64,000 nt of DNA from Haladaptatus halobius. GTDB lineage: Archaea > Halobacteriota > Halobacteria > Halobacteriales > Haladaptataceae. Below the pieces are notes generated by a model. It saw only the letters and a program-made list of their open reading frames with translations, was not told the DNA's origin and did no database searches. Below are positions 8,795-18,979 of this stretch, one piece after another. Location of the stretch: NCBI RefSeq assembly GCF_020618475.1, contig NZ_CP085337.1, forward strand, positions 620,001 to 684,000. Direction: 5' to 3'. Positions within the stretch are counted from its first letter, which is position 1. Each line of letters opens with the position of its first letter. A program made the translations under genes and the position numbers.

Positions 8795-9164
8795 TTACGT
8801 AATTGCAGGCGAGAAAGCCTCGCCCTTGAGGGCGGGGATGAATCGCCGTCTTTGTTCACTTTTACTGTACGGTACAGTCTTCGGTGCTCTCCGTGCGTTT
8901 TTCTGGGTATCCGACGCGGTACATCCGCGCCCATACCGGGACAATCGGACAAATTCGGACTTCCCGGCCGAGGCTCGAAGTACCCCTTCGGGATCGGTTG
9001 GGTACCGACGCTAAACAACCAAGTACCTCCGAATCCCTCACGGGAGAGGAGTAACGGCTACTTGGCATGGCCAGCACCTCGTCGGTGTGTAAACCGTAAA
9101 CTCCCGACGAACCAACGACCGACGTTGTGGGAATCCTCGCCCTTCAGGGCGGGGAGGATGTCAA
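8795..9164 (+). mobile_element. IS605-derived MITE, copy 2 (about 370 bp)
   Basis: It begins ttacgtaattgcaggcgaga and aagcctcgcccttgagggcg (hairpin), and ends cctcgcccttcagggcgggg aggatgtcaa (hairpin). It is an inverted relative of 3468-3851. The first about 120 bp recur almost unchanged at 50733-50855. There is no coding capacity for a transposase. The flanks 8621-8794 and 9165-9371 show no gene. Confidence 0.78.
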
Positions 9165-9371
9165 CGTGATTCCAGATGCTGGGCACGCTTCAAATATCGA
9201 TAACTCTGTGTTCTTCTTGACGGCAGTACAGGAGTCCCTCTCCCGGATCACTCCAAAACCGAGCCAGTAGTGATCCAGTCCTACTTGCCGGTTCGCCGCA
9301 TCGATCCTCTGTATGCGGCACGCAACTCCTATCAGTTTCGGAGGGTTTCAATTAGGCCATAGAGGCGGCTC

Positions 9372-10330
9372 ATATCAAGCCTGCCTCTTCGAACGCCTCG
9401 TTGACAACGTCGGGTGTCGGTGCATTCAGGTACGGTTCGATCGCTTAGAAGGAGTCCCAGCCGCCGACAGCCATCACGACGCGGGGGTTCATCTGGCGGT
9501 CGACGAGGAGGCGCTGTGCAAACCGGCGACGGAGATCGTGGGTACTCACATAGCGGAAATCATCGTCGCCGGTCTCGTCGGCGGCGCGTTCGGCAGTCCG
9601 TTTGACAATGTCTCGAACGCCGCGCTCAGTGAGATCGACGAGCGGATCAGCATTCGGTAGGGTGGAGCCTCCTTCCTCAACGAACGAAGTGAGTAGGGAG
9701 GAGAGGAAACCCGTTCAAGAAGGCTTAATACACCCGAAATCGTATGATAATCTACTGCTGCCTTGGCACAAGCCCAAGACAGTAGGTGCCATGAGTAAAC
9801 TGGCACCTGTGGTGCGGGAGTACCGCACCCTATACTCGGGAACGACGACCGCGAACGTGACGCCTTTGGCCTCTCCGTCCCCATTTTGGGGTAGAGCGAG
9901 AGAACACCGGGAATTAAATCAGCGGGACAATCCTCGTCGCCGGTCGGAATGGGACGTGTCAAAAACACACCCATGCAGGTGGCAGGACGGAAAGAGAAAG
10001 CCGGGCCGCGTCCATGCATGGGGTCGCGGGGCACACTGTCGTTGCGGTAAAGCCCCGCCCTCAAGGAGTGACCGACCGCCGCAAGGCGCGAGGGAGCGAG
10101 TAGGGCGGGGTAGTTTACTAGATGCGATATCCTCGTGGGTTTGATAGCGATGAATATCGCTTTCGACGTCTGTGGCCAGGTAGGCGTCGCGAGGTTTCCC
10201 ACCGCTTCCAGTCGTATCCTTGCCTTCTGAGACACGAAGACGGTAGTAATCGCCGTCGGCTGTGCGCTTGACGTGTTCCGAGTGAATCTGTGGGATCTCT
10301 TCTCAAAGAACAATAGCTCCTTGAACCCGC
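9372..10330 (-). pseudogene. Tyrosine recombinase (integrase) pseudogene, split by an IS remnant
   Basis: Two separated minus-strand pieces form one integrase. The 5' piece (about 10315-10118) reads EEIPQIHSEHVKRTADGDYY and RLRVSEGKDTTGSGGKPRDA. The 3' piece (9659-9372) reads RYVSTHDLRRRFAQRLLV, with the HxxR catalytic pair, then MNPRVVMAVGGWDSF and AIEPYLNAP with the Tyr nucleophile region. A stop codon (TAA) interrupts WDSF/AIEP. The 457 bp between the pieces is an IS605-type remnant. The region with the first catalytic Arg is degraded. Intact relatives integrate plasmids, viruses or genomic islands. Confidence 0.75.
9661..10117. mobile_element. IS1341-type element remnant inside the integrase pseudogene
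   Basis: The left edge is ggtggagcctccttcctcaa cgaacgaagtgagtaggga (hairpin). The right edge is taaagccccgccctcaagg followed, after GAGTGACCGACCGCC, by gcgagtagggcggggtag (long hairpin). No tnpB reading frame remains. The insertion sits precisely between integrase codons. Confidence 0.6.
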
Positions 10331-10378
10331 CATTTAGCCGAGAAACATTGATTGCAACCGAGTCTGCATTGCTCAGTA

Positions 10379-11086
10379 ATGGAAATAGATCTCGAAGCAT
10401 ACTCGGTGGAGTGCACCGAGTGTGAGATGTCCGAGGATACGGACGATTATTCGTCATTGCATGATTTTGCCCAGAAACACGTCGACCACACCGGGCATGA
10501 TATCCGATGGACTCAGGGCTCGGCAGTGCCGGATATTTCGGTATCGGAATCGACCGACTATCACCTTCGGTGTAAGACATGCGATGATTCGTGGTCGTTC
10601 GACTCACGATCCGACGCTGAAGCGTACCAAGCAGAACATGCAGAATACACCGACCACGAGGCAGCTGATAAGATCGAGGAAGCGGTCTCATGGATAGCCG
10701 ACTGTGACAGCTGTAGGGCGTCACAGGAATTTGCGACGCAAACCGAAGCGGAGAAGTGGCGAGACGAGCATCGAACCGAAGACCATCAGACAGGGGTCAG
10801 AACAGTGGACGAGAGTACTCGTGAGCAACAGACGGAGTCAACGCAGGCTGATACGACTCTTGTCGAGACCGGGCGGTCAAAGTCACAGCGAGACCGACTG
10901 AAAAACATCAAAGCACTCATCTCCAAACTCGAAGATGAGTGTGAAGATGGCGCACCCGTGCCTGTAGTGGTAATCGAGGCGACGACAATTGGGATGACGC
11001 AGTCTACAGCCCAGACAGAACTCGTGAACCTCAAGCAGAAAGGAGAGGTCTATGAACCCCAATCCGGATTTTTGCGGACGACATAG
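10379..11086 (+). CDS. Zinc-finger and winged-helix accessory protein, 235 aa
   Basis: Three similar zinc-finger-like units occur in tandem, each a CxxC followed 15-20 residues later by paired His: CTECEMSED...HVDHTGH, CKTCDDSW...HAEYTDH and CDSCRASQ...HRTEDHQ. After a polar linker, the last 60 residues (KALISKLEDECEDGAPVPVV onward) resemble the winged helix found at the C-terminus of MCM helicases. The start at 10379 is preferred over 10352 because it begins the first finger. It is five nt upstream of the next gene, so the two form an operon. DNA binding is likely; the role is unknown. Confidence 0.7.
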   Translation: MEIDLEAYSVECTECEMSEDTDDYSSLHDFAQKHVDHTGHDIRWTQGSAVPDISVSESTDYHLRCKTCDDSWSFDSRSDAEAYQAEHAEYTDHEAADKIEEAVSWIADCDSCRASQEFATQTEAEKWRDEHRTEDHQTGVRTVDESTREQQTESTQADTTLVETGRSKSQRDRLKNIKALISKLEDECEDGAPVPVVVIEATTIGMTQSTAQTELVNLKQKGEVYEPQSGFLRTT

Positions 11087-11091
11087 ATTCG

Positions 11092-11898
11092 ATGGCTAAA
11101 CGTGACCCAGACACCGTTCAATTAAAATTCGAGAATGGAAATCTCGTCGAGCGATCAACGGAGGGTGAGTCACCGACTGACGAACACATGGTTGACCCAA
11201 TTGAGCCGGGTGACCAGACAGGATTCGTTGTTGAGGTGAAAGCCGGTGCCATCGACGTGAACAACACACTCCCTGAGGTCATCGAAACCCACGGTCGGAC
11301 GCTCGATTTCGGATCAAGATCACACGCCGAGGCCTACGCGAGCCAGCTGTCAGCACTCGATGGTTCACTCCGGATTCAAGCTGCACCGGAGAACGAACCC
11401 GATGATATCGATGCCTATCTTCTTGCCGACCACACGCCGTCGATTACAGAACCGGCTGACATCGACGGGAAGACGTGGACGTTCGACGTCGGCGCGAATC
11501 TCTATGGGACACTTGGAGAGGCGATTCTGATGGCCGCCCCGAAACCTCGGGCACTCTACTACTATGTTCGGCAGGATTTGGAAATCGATGACGGTGAGCT
11601 TGAGTCTGGACTGGCCCTCGAGGTCGAGACGAGCAAGCCAATCTTGGTTGACCTTCCAGACGGAGCAAGACGGTGGACTCCCGACTGTGTCGTGCAGGCC
11701 ATGGACGGGTGGGATGGGCGCGTACTGGCGAGGTACTACTGTGAGATCAAGACCGGCAACGCGTCGTTCGAGCGGTCACAGGTTACGGTGATGGAGGAGC
11801 TAGCAAAGACTGAGCGAGTATTAAAAATACGGGTTAGAATTGACGATCTCCCAGACCAGTACTCACTCCGAATCCACGAAGTCGTGCCATCGGAGTGA
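11092..11898 (+). CDS. Putative PD-(D/E)xK-fold protein of unknown function
   Basis: A 268 aa acidic protein. Its C-terminal third contains WTPDCVVQ, then YYCEIKTGNASFERSQ (about residues 200-235), matching the order Asp...Glu-x-Lys plus a downstream Gln/Ser helix of PD-(D/E)xK nucleases. The N-terminal 150 residues (VEVKAGAIDVNNTLPEVIET) are unassigned. It lies just behind the zinc-finger/winged-helix gene and next to a dead integrase, so a mobile-element or defence role is possible. Nuclease activity is inference from a short motif. Confidence 0.6.
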   Translation: MAKRDPDTVQLKFENGNLVERSTEGESPTDEHMVDPIEPGDQTGFVVEVKAGAIDVNNTLPEVIETHGRTLDFGSRSHAEAYASQLSALDGSLRIQAAPENEPDDIDAYLLADHTPSITEPADIDGKTWTFDVGANLYGTLGEAILMAAPKPRALYYYVRQDLEIDDGELESGLALEVETSKPILVDLPDGARRWTPDCVVQAMDGWDGRVLARYYCEIKTGNASFERSQVTVMEELAKTERVLKIRVRIDDLPDQYSLRIHEVVPSE

Positions 11899-12122
11899 TT
11901 GTACGAAGTGCTCGCAAGGAGGGTGATCGATGATCGAATACCCCGCCGCGAAGCCGACCGTACCACAGCCTGCGTGCTCCACACCGATCCAGAGTCTGAA
12001 TTTCGCTTCTAATTATAAGGTAGGACTCTTTAATGATCCACGTTCACTCATATTCACAACTAAAGAGATGGGACAACCATATAGATATAGATATAATCTT
12101 AAACAATGTCTTCATCCAAATC

Positions 12123-12130
12123 TTTAATAT
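12123..12130 (+). promoter_or_regulatory. Probable TATA box of the ABC importer operon
   Basis: TTTAATAT lies about 30 nt before the ATG at 12158, inside an AT-rich tract (12040-12140) that contrasts with the GC-rich genes. Spacing fits a nearly leaderless transcript. Confidence 0.4.
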
Positions 12131-12157
12131 GTAATGTAGTTCAATTGAAGACGAATC

Positions 12158-13642
12158 ATGAGAGACAATCACAAGGATGATTCAACTCGATCGATTAAAC
12201 GCCGCCGATTCGTCCAAGCAGTCGGTGCAGGTGGCTTGAGCGCATCAGCCGCCGGTTGTATCGGTAGTCTCTATCCGAACAGTGAAGACAGACCCAAAAA
12301 GGCGAACTCGGATCAAACGGTCATCCAATGGTATGGTGGCGCAGGCTCCGGCGATCCGCCAAAGGTCAAAGACTCTGTCCGCGAGGCCTTGTGGAACGCA
12401 GGCCTCTCTAAGGATATCTTCGTTGAGATTGTAGATGGCCCTGAGACGACCGACAAGACACTTGACCAGTATCGAACCTGGTTGTCAGCCGGTCGGGAAA
12501 AGCCAGACGTGTTCAGCATGGACTCGGGCTGGACCACTCCTTTCATCGCAAGAGGTCAAATCCAGAACTTGGAGAAATTGCTGGACAGTAACACGGTCAG
12601 CACTATCAAGAACGACTTCTTCAAGGCGAGCGTCAAATCGGCGAGTTCACCTGACGGAACCCTCTACGGCATACCAGAGTTCCCGGACTTTCCGACGATG
12701 CAGTACCGTAAGGATCTCATCGAAAAAGCAGGTTACGACACCGAAGGTTGGCAGACCAAGCCGATGAGTTGGAAGCGGTTCGCCGAGATCACTGCCGATG
12801 TCAAGAAGCAAAGCGGCGTCAAGTTCGGCTATACCTTCCAGGCGGACGCCTACGAAGGATTGTCTTGCTGTGACTTCAACGAATGGATGACGACTTGGGG
12901 TGGCGCATACTTCGGTGGTACCGACAATCTATTTGGACCAGTTGGCGACCGTCCAGTCACAGTCAACAAAGGGGGCGCGGTTGACGCAATCAAGATGGTT
13001 CGGACGTTCATCCACGGCGAAGACGACAAGTACGGCATGGACATCACTGGAAACATCGCTCCGAATGCGGCGCTGGGCTGGACTGAAGAGACTTCTCGGA
13101 AGCCGTTCACGAACGGCAACGCGGTGATGCACCGCAACTGGCCCTATTCCATCGCCATCAACGGTGCGAAAGAGGAGATGGGCAAGAACCTTGGTGTAAT
13201 GCCAATTCCCTACGGAGTCAAGGAGAACAAGGCCCAGTTCCCGGGCACGGGCGGCACTGCGTCAGCACTGGGCGGCTGGAACTCCGTGGTAAACCCGAAC
13301 TCGCAGAAGAAAGATGCCGTCGTGAAGTTCTTCAAAGCAAAGATGTCTGACGACTTTATGCTATGGCAGTTTAAGGAACTTGGATTGCTTCCCGCAAAAC
13401 CGAAGGTCTTCAACTCCGATGACTCACGAAACATCAAGGGTGTGGGCCGATACGCGGATACTTTGCACACTGCCGGCAAAAACGCTATGCCACGGCCAGT
13501 CACCGTTGCATGGCCTGATCAGTCCGGCGCAATCGCCAGCGCCGTGAACAAGGCCCTGCAGAAAGGCAGTAACAAGTCTCCCCAGCAGGCGATGGATGAC
13601 CTCGCGAGCAAGCTCAAAGAAATCGAGAAGCAATCATCCTAA
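12158..13642 (+). CDS. ABC sugar-type solute-binding lipoprotein
   Basis: A 494 aa protein. The N-terminus has a twin-arginine motif, KRRRFVQAVGAGGLSASAAG, followed by Cys, so it is exported by Tat and probably lipid-anchored. The mature part matches the family 1 extracellular binding proteins (PDVFSMDSGWTTPFIARG, GTLYGIPEFPDFPTMQYRKD). Downstream lie two permeases and an ATPase in the same direction (gaps 9, 1 and 6 nt), forming a complete importer for a sugar or oligosaccharide. The substrate cannot be assigned. Confidence 0.9.
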   Translation: MRDNHKDDSTRSIKRRRFVQAVGAGGLSASAAGCIGSLYPNSEDRPKKANSDQTVIQWYGGAGSGDPPKVKDSVREALWNAGLSKDIFVEIVDGPETTDKTLDQYRTWLSAGREKPDVFSMDSGWTTPFIARGQIQNLEKLLDSNTVSTIKNDFFKASVKSASSPDGTLYGIPEFPDFPTMQYRKDLIEKAGYDTEGWQTKPMSWKRFAEITADVKKQSGVKFGYTFQADAYEGLSCCDFNEWMTTWGGAYFGGTDNLFGPVGDRPVTVNKGGAVDAIKMVRTFIHGEDDKYGMDITGNIAPNAALGWTEETSRKPFTNGNAVMHRNWPYSIAINGAKEEMGKNLGVMPIPYGVKENKAQFPGTGGTASALGGWNSVVNPNSQKKDAVVKFFKAKMSDDFMLWQFKELGLLPAKPKVFNSDDSRNIKGVGRYADTLHTAGKNAMPRPVTVAWPDQSGAIASAVNKALQKGSNKSPQQAMDDLASKLKEIEKQSS

Positions 13643-13651
13643 TTACGTCTA

Positions 13652-14614
13652 ATGTCAATAAAAGACAATTACTACGGCAGAATCCCGCGCCCCCATTCTG
13701 CCATTGCTAACAAGATAGAAACCCTGTCGGAAGAGATGTACGCGTACCTCCTAGTGGTGCCAGCATTCATCATGCTGGGAGTTGTCGCATTATGGCCACT
13801 GTTTGAGACATTCAGCATGTCGCTACACGCGGATGCCCTAACAGGGGTCTCAGTCGGCGAGTTCGTTGGTGTCAAAAACTATGTCGCAGTCTTAAGCGGT
13901 GAACGTGACGCAATCCTACCCGCCGGCTTCTGGTTCTCTGTCGGGCTTACTATCGTATTCGTCGTCGCGAGTGTTACCCTCGAAACACTTTGTGGGCTCG
14001 CACAGGCATTGCTGCTCGACCAAGAGTTTCGTGGTCGCGCTTGGGTTCGGATGGCGATCATTCTCCCATGGGCCGTTCCAGTGGTCATCCAGGGAATGAT
14101 GTTCTATCTTCTATTCGAACCGACAGTTGGATTCTTGGTCGCACCGCTCCAGAAGATGGGCCTCTTATCACCAACGCCACTGGCAAACATGCGGGATTCG
14201 TTGATATTGATTACCATCGCAGATGCCTGGAAGACCTCGGCATTCATGGCGCTGATCATCCTTGCAGGATTACAGAGTGTTGACCGGAGCCTCTACGACG
14301 TCAGCAGGGTTGCCGGTGCGACCACCTGGCAGCGGTTCAAGTTGGTCACCTTTCCATTGGTGTTGCCCGCATTGTTGGTTGGGATGCTGTTCCGAACGCT
14401 CGGGGCGCTGAAGGTGTACGGTGTCATCGTGGTGCTATCAAACTGCAGGACAGTTCCGTCGATGACCTGCATGGTCATCCAAGCGTTTCGGTCGAACCGC
14501 TACGGAACATCGGCGACGTTGGCGTTCCTCACTGCACTGGTGATCAGTGTCTTCATCATGGTGTATCTAGTGAAGTTCGTAAACAGCCTGCGGGGAATCG
14601 GAGGGAGCCTGTAA
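13652..14614 (+). CDS. ABC sugar transporter permease (MalF/UgpA type)
   Basis: A 320 aa membrane protein with about six helices, the first near residues 31-52. The permease loop that contacts the ATPase is visible as DVSRVAGATTWQRFKLVTFP (consensus EAA-x3-G). It lies 9 nt behind the binding-protein gene and 1 nt before the second permease. It pairs with the next gene product to form the membrane channel. Confidence 0.9.
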   Translation: MSIKDNYYGRIPRPHSAIANKIETLSEEMYAYLLVVPAFIMLGVVALWPLFETFSMSLHADALTGVSVGEFVGVKNYVAVLSGERDAILPAGFWFSVGLTIVFVVASVTLETLCGLAQALLLDQEFRGRAWVRMAIILPWAVPVVIQGMMFYLLFEPTVGFLVAPLQKMGLLSPTPLANMRDSLILITIADAWKTSAFMALIILAGLQSVDRSLYDVSRVAGATTWQRFKLVTFPLVLPALLVGMLFRTLGALKVYGVIVVLSNCRTVPSMTCMVIQAFRSNRYGTSATLAFLTALVISVFIMVYLVKFVNSLRGIGGSL

Positions 14615-14615
14615 C

Positions 14616-15545
14616 ATGTCGACAGTACAGGACACCGATACAAAGGACGGAGCGGGCCCGTTCACCCGCTGGGTCAGAAGCGCCATCGACAATCCCCAGA
14701 AGGTGTACAGAGCAATGTTTTACGTCGCTATCATTTTCTTCATGTTCACGACGCTGTTCCCCATATATTGGCTTCTGGTGCTCGCGTTGACACCCAACAA
14801 CCTCATCGTGGATATGGGACTATTCCCGCGGGGATTTAACGTCGCCGTGTTCTTCGATATGTGGAGTACAGTCCCTCTCCACTTGTTCATCCTTAATAGC
14901 TTCATCATTGCCGCGGTGACGACAACGTTCGTACTACTCATCTCGAGCCTGGGTGGGTACGCGTTCGGGCGACTCAAGTTTCGCGGAAAAGGAGGACTGT
15001 TATTGCTGATGCTGGTCATCTCCTTTTTCCCGCCGGCAGCATTCATCCTCCCGCTGTTCAAGCTGTTTACCGGGAACATGACTGTCTTCGGTATCCCAAG
15101 CCCGAATCTGTTCAACACGATGGGTGCGATTATCGTCCCGTTCAGCGGGCTGTTCCTCCCGCTGTCAGTATTCATCCTTACCACATTCTACAGTCAGATT
15201 CCGGACGGGCTCGAGGACGCCGCACGCGTGGAGGGAACGACCCGACTCGGAGCACTGTTCCGGGTCATCATGCCCCTGTCAGCACCGGGATTAGCCACCG
15301 CTGGGATTCTGACGTTCATCGCCATCTACAACGAGTTCTTTTTCTCGTTCCTGATGACGACGGGTGAACCCGAAAACGGGGCCCCGCTCGTGTGGGGCAT
15401 CCTGGCCTTCCAGGGGCAGTACACCAGTCTGTATAACTACATGGCTGCTGCGAGTATCATCGGAATCCTCCCAGTAGCGATACTCGTGGTCGTCGCACAG
15501 GAAAAGATCGTAAGTGGCCTCACCGCCGGAGCAATCAAGGAGTAA
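14616..15545 (+). CDS. ABC sugar transporter permease (MalG/UgpE type)
   Basis: A 309 aa membrane protein. Its EAA loop reads LEDAARVEGTTRLGALFRVI, and it ends with the typical QEKIVSGLTAGAIKE tail of MalG-like permeases. It has six predicted helices. It is the second half of the channel encoded with the preceding gene. The ATPase gene begins 6 nt downstream. Confidence 0.9.
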   Translation: MSTVQDTDTKDGAGPFTRWVRSAIDNPQKVYRAMFYVAIIFFMFTTLFPIYWLLVLALTPNNLIVDMGLFPRGFNVAVFFDMWSTVPLHLFILNSFIIAAVTTTFVLLISSLGGYAFGRLKFRGKGGLLLLMLVISFFPPAAFILPLFKLFTGNMTVFGIPSPNLFNTMGAIIVPFSGLFLPLSVFILTTFYSQIPDGLEDAARVEGTTRLGALFRVIMPLSAPGLATAGILTFIAIYNEFFFSFLMTTGEPENGAPLVWGILAFQGQYTSLYNYMAAASIIGILPVAILVVVAQEKIVSGLTAGAIKE

Positions 15546-15551
15546 CCATCA

Positions 15552-16726
<1,175 letters not shown>

Positions 16727-16743
16727 TCAAGTTCGAATAACAT

Positions 16744-16763
16744 AACTACTTTCACAGGTAGTT
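16744..16763 (+). terminator. Weak hairpin after the ABC operon
   Basis: AACTAC and GTAGTT flank an 8 nt loop shortly after the ATPase stop. There is no clear T-run, so terminator function is uncertain. Confidence 0.25.
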
Positions 16764-16895
16764 GAGGTCGAATGCCACGGGGCGTGACCCCGAGGTGATT
16801 CACTACAAACAGTGAGAGTGACCAACAGCATTATCTACTTTCGGATGTTACCATACCTCATAGCATCCGAGTAATGTCAAATATGGTGAATATCC

Positions 16896-17402
16896 ATGAG
16901 TGACGAAGATAGGAATGAAGAAGATGAGGTGGACGTAGAGATACCAGAGGAGGGCGAACGTTCGCGTGGATTCAGGCTGGGACTTGGCCTGCAACCGCTA
17001 TCGGATTTGCTTGGAAGTTTGATTGAGATCAATGTACACGATTTACCGCCTCCGGAGAGCGCAACTGACCGAACGACGAGTGACGAGCAGAATAGAAAAC
17101 AGCACCGTACTGAAGCGGATCGGCGGCGGAAACACAGCTATCCGGAACGTACTTCGGCAGCCAAACAATGCCGGATTGACGCCCGCATCACCGACGACGA
17201 GTTACTCATTGTTGCTGATCTCCCAGGGGTGACCGAGGACGATCTCTCGGTTGGTATCGAACGAAGTACGAATAAACTCGTCATCGGGCGGGGGGAAGTT
17301 GTTGTTGGGCGGGTTGAACTCCCATGGGAGTCGTCTAAGGTGACGCATGCCCAGTTTAACAACGGCGTACTCGAAATGCACGTTCGACCCGAGGAAGTTT
17401 GA
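16896..17402 (+). CDS. Hsp20/GvpH-like protein
   Basis: A 168 aa protein. Residues 1-80 are acidic and polar with a GLGLQPLSDLLGSLIEINV segment. Residues about 85-168 form an alpha-crystallin-like domain (ITDDELLIVADLPGVTEDDL, then VELPWESSKVTHAQFNNG). This layout matches GvpH, the Hsp20-like gas-vesicle accessory protein of haloarchaea, and the N-terminal DLLGSL is also GvpH-like. No other gvp gene is present in the window, so it may be a solitary GvpH paralogue acting as a small chaperone. It has its own upstream region and an intact frame. Confidence 0.7.
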   Translation: MSDEDRNEEDEVDVEIPEEGERSRGFRLGLGLQPLSDLLGSLIEINVHDLPPPESATDRTTSDEQNRKQHRTEADRRRKHSYPERTSAAKQCRIDARITDDELLIVADLPGVTEDDLSVGIERSTNKLVIGRGEVVVGRVELPWESSKVTHAQFNNGVLEMHVRPEEV

Positions 17403-17460
17403 CCTACCAAGGTAGTTCTATTCTTATCTGCTGCTACCTAGGTTGAGTGTGAATGGGAAT

Positions 17461-17544
17461 GCGAGGGATGGGATTCGAACCCATGGACGCCTACGCGAGC
17501 GGGTCTTAAGCCCACCGCCGTTGGCCTGGCTTGGCAACCCTCGC
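17461..17544 (-). tRNA. tRNA-Leu (anticodon TAA)
   Basis: The 84 nt class II tRNA folds with acceptor stem GCGAGGG/CCCTCGC, a D arm, anticodon loop CTTAAGA (anticodon TAA), a long variable arm and a T arm with GGTTCGAATCC. CCA is not encoded. The 3' end faces the GvpH-like gene. I found no duplicate of its 3' end in the window, so there is no sign that it served as an attachment site here. Confidence 0.93.
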
Positions 17545-17649
17545 CTGTCAGTCGATTACTCCGTTCAGAATAAGTGATTTACTAATTGTGGGAGGGCGCT
17601 AAGAGATGGCTTTGTGGCGGGAGCAGTATCAACAGAATCTCGCCGGATC

Positions 17650-17879
17650 ATGCCCGATAAAGATAAAAAGAGATCGAGAGGAGCAGGAGACAAATTTATT
17701 CAAAAGCGCAAGCCAGCGGATGTCCTCGAGATCATGGAACCGCTCGAACCTTGTATGACGAGCGAGATTGCGGACGATCTTGGGATGGCCACGTCGGACG
17801 ACGTACGAGGTTTTTGACCGGGCTTGCTGAAGAGGGGGATACTCCCAAAAAGAAGCCAGAATCGCGTCGGGTGATCTGA
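17650..17879 (+). pseudogene. Frameshifted small winged-helix regulator
   Basis: The product begins MPDKDKKRSRGAGDKFIQKR, then KPADVLEIMEPLEPCMTSEI and ADDLGMATSDDVR. After a one-base loss near 17812, the reading continues in the next frame as RFLTGLAEEGDTPKKKPESR. Restored, it is a compact helix-turn-helix protein of about 75 residues of a type common in haloarchaea, where such genes act as transcription regulators. It is broken as sequenced. Confidence 0.6.
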
Positions 17880-18250
17880 ATTCGACCCGAATAGCAGTCA
17901 TTCGTTGGTATGGGTGATCGCTATCTGGTGGAAGTAGCACTCTCAATCAAAGAAGTCACTCAGGGCGTGATCTGCTTACGGTCTCGATTGAGTGACGTCA
18001 TTCGGATTCCTCGTTGGGACGCGCATAGAGCAATTCGCTCTCACCATAATCGTAATCACTCTCGGATCCACCGATGATGAGATTTCACTCTCGGGTGATG
18101 CCACCGACCTCGATCGTCTCCGGATAGTCCGTCGTATTCGAATTCACGGCTCTGTTGAAACCCTCACCAGATGATTCGATGCGCATGCTGAATACAGCGA
18201 GGGAATTCTGCACCATCTCCAACTCACCTCACAATCGAGCGAAGACGGCG
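17880..18250. other. Intergenic stretch with a possible decayed ORF and a repeat copy
   Basis: On the minus strand at about 17995-18145 a frame reads NSNTTDYPETIEVGGITRE, stop, then NLIIGGSESDYDYGESELLY. It looks protein-like but is interrupted. At 18160-18215 (+) lies a copy of the dispersed repeat (CTGTTGAAACCCTC ... TGCTGAATACAGCG). No intact gene is seen. Confidence 0.35.
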
Positions 18251-18979
18251 TTACTCTGGACCCTCGACGTTCACAACCCAGGGTTCGCCACCGCAGAGCC
18301 AGATAATCCCAGTGTGGGCGGTATCAGTCGGATTCGTATCGCGGTGGACCAGCCTCGACGGAACATGGAAACACTCGCCGATCTCGATCCGTGCACTGTT
18401 CTCGCCCACTGGACCGTACTCGGTTGCGCTCGGTCCGTCGACAGCATAACCAAAATAGACATTATCTCCATGGTGGTGCCAGCCAGCGGCGGCCCCCCCA
18501 GCCGCTTGGACGCGCATCATGAGGACCGCCGCCTCGGGAAACGGTGTCTCTCGAATCAGGTTCGGACTCTCGACCGTTGGCACGAGGTCGTCGGGACCCA
18601 CAATGGCCGGCTCGGCGTCCTCGTCAGTAGCAGTCGGTGCAGCAATCCGCGTACTGTCGGGGGCGCCAGTAACGACTGCTAGAATCTCCAGCCGATCACG
18701 CCCGGCGACATACCTGTGAACGGTTGTCGTGGGCACGTGGAGGAAATCACCCGCCTCAATGTCTGTCGATTGTTCTTCGCTGTGTACGATCCGTCCCTGG
18801 CCAGTGCGAACCCATCCATAGATGGCTCCTCCCCGGACATGCCACGGCGTGTTCTCGTCGATCCGAAACAGAACGAGCCGATAGTCACCAACATGAAACA
18901 ACGTCTGCTCGACGAGGCCAGTCACCGGTTCGGTCCGATCTCTATCCGTCGGATCGACGACTCGAATGTCACCGCTCAT
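18251..18979 (-). CDS. Bicupin protein
   Basis: A 242 aa protein with two cupin units. The first (about residues 25-100) has GRIVHSEEQSTDIEAGDFLH and PTTTVHRY. The second (about residues 150-235) has AAGWHHHGDNVYFGYAVDG and IGECFHVPSRLVHRDTNP, with His clusters able to bind a metal ion. Such proteins are dioxygenases, isomerases or sensors of small molecules. No neighbour indicates a pathway. It probably folds as a two-domain cupin barrel in the cytosol. Confidence 0.8.
   Translation of the reverse strand: MSGDIRVVDPTDRDRTEPVTGLVEQTLFHVGDYRLVLFRIDENTPWHVRGGAIYGWVRTGQGRIVHSEEQSTDIEAGDFLHVPTTTVHRYVAGRDRLEILAVVTGAPDSTRIAAPTATDEDAEPAIVGPDDLVPTVESPNLIRETPFPEAAVLMMRVQAAGGAAAGWHHHGDNVYFGYAVDGPSATEYGPVGENSARIEIGECFHVPSRLVHRDTNPTDTAHTGIIWLCGGEPWVVNVEGPE

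Noticed and set aside
9546..10724. A 392-codon minus-strand frame
   Set aside because: It crosses the integrase relic, the IS remnant and the start of an intact plus-strand gene, with no protein-like composition. The integrase pieces lie in other frames.
12313..12546. Antisense frames across the ABC binding-protein gene
   Set aside because: Shadows of a clearly coding gene, without start signals or motifs.
17461..17544. tRNA-Leu as an integration attachment site
   Set aside because: I found no second copy of the tRNA 3' end in the window and no intact integrase next to it.
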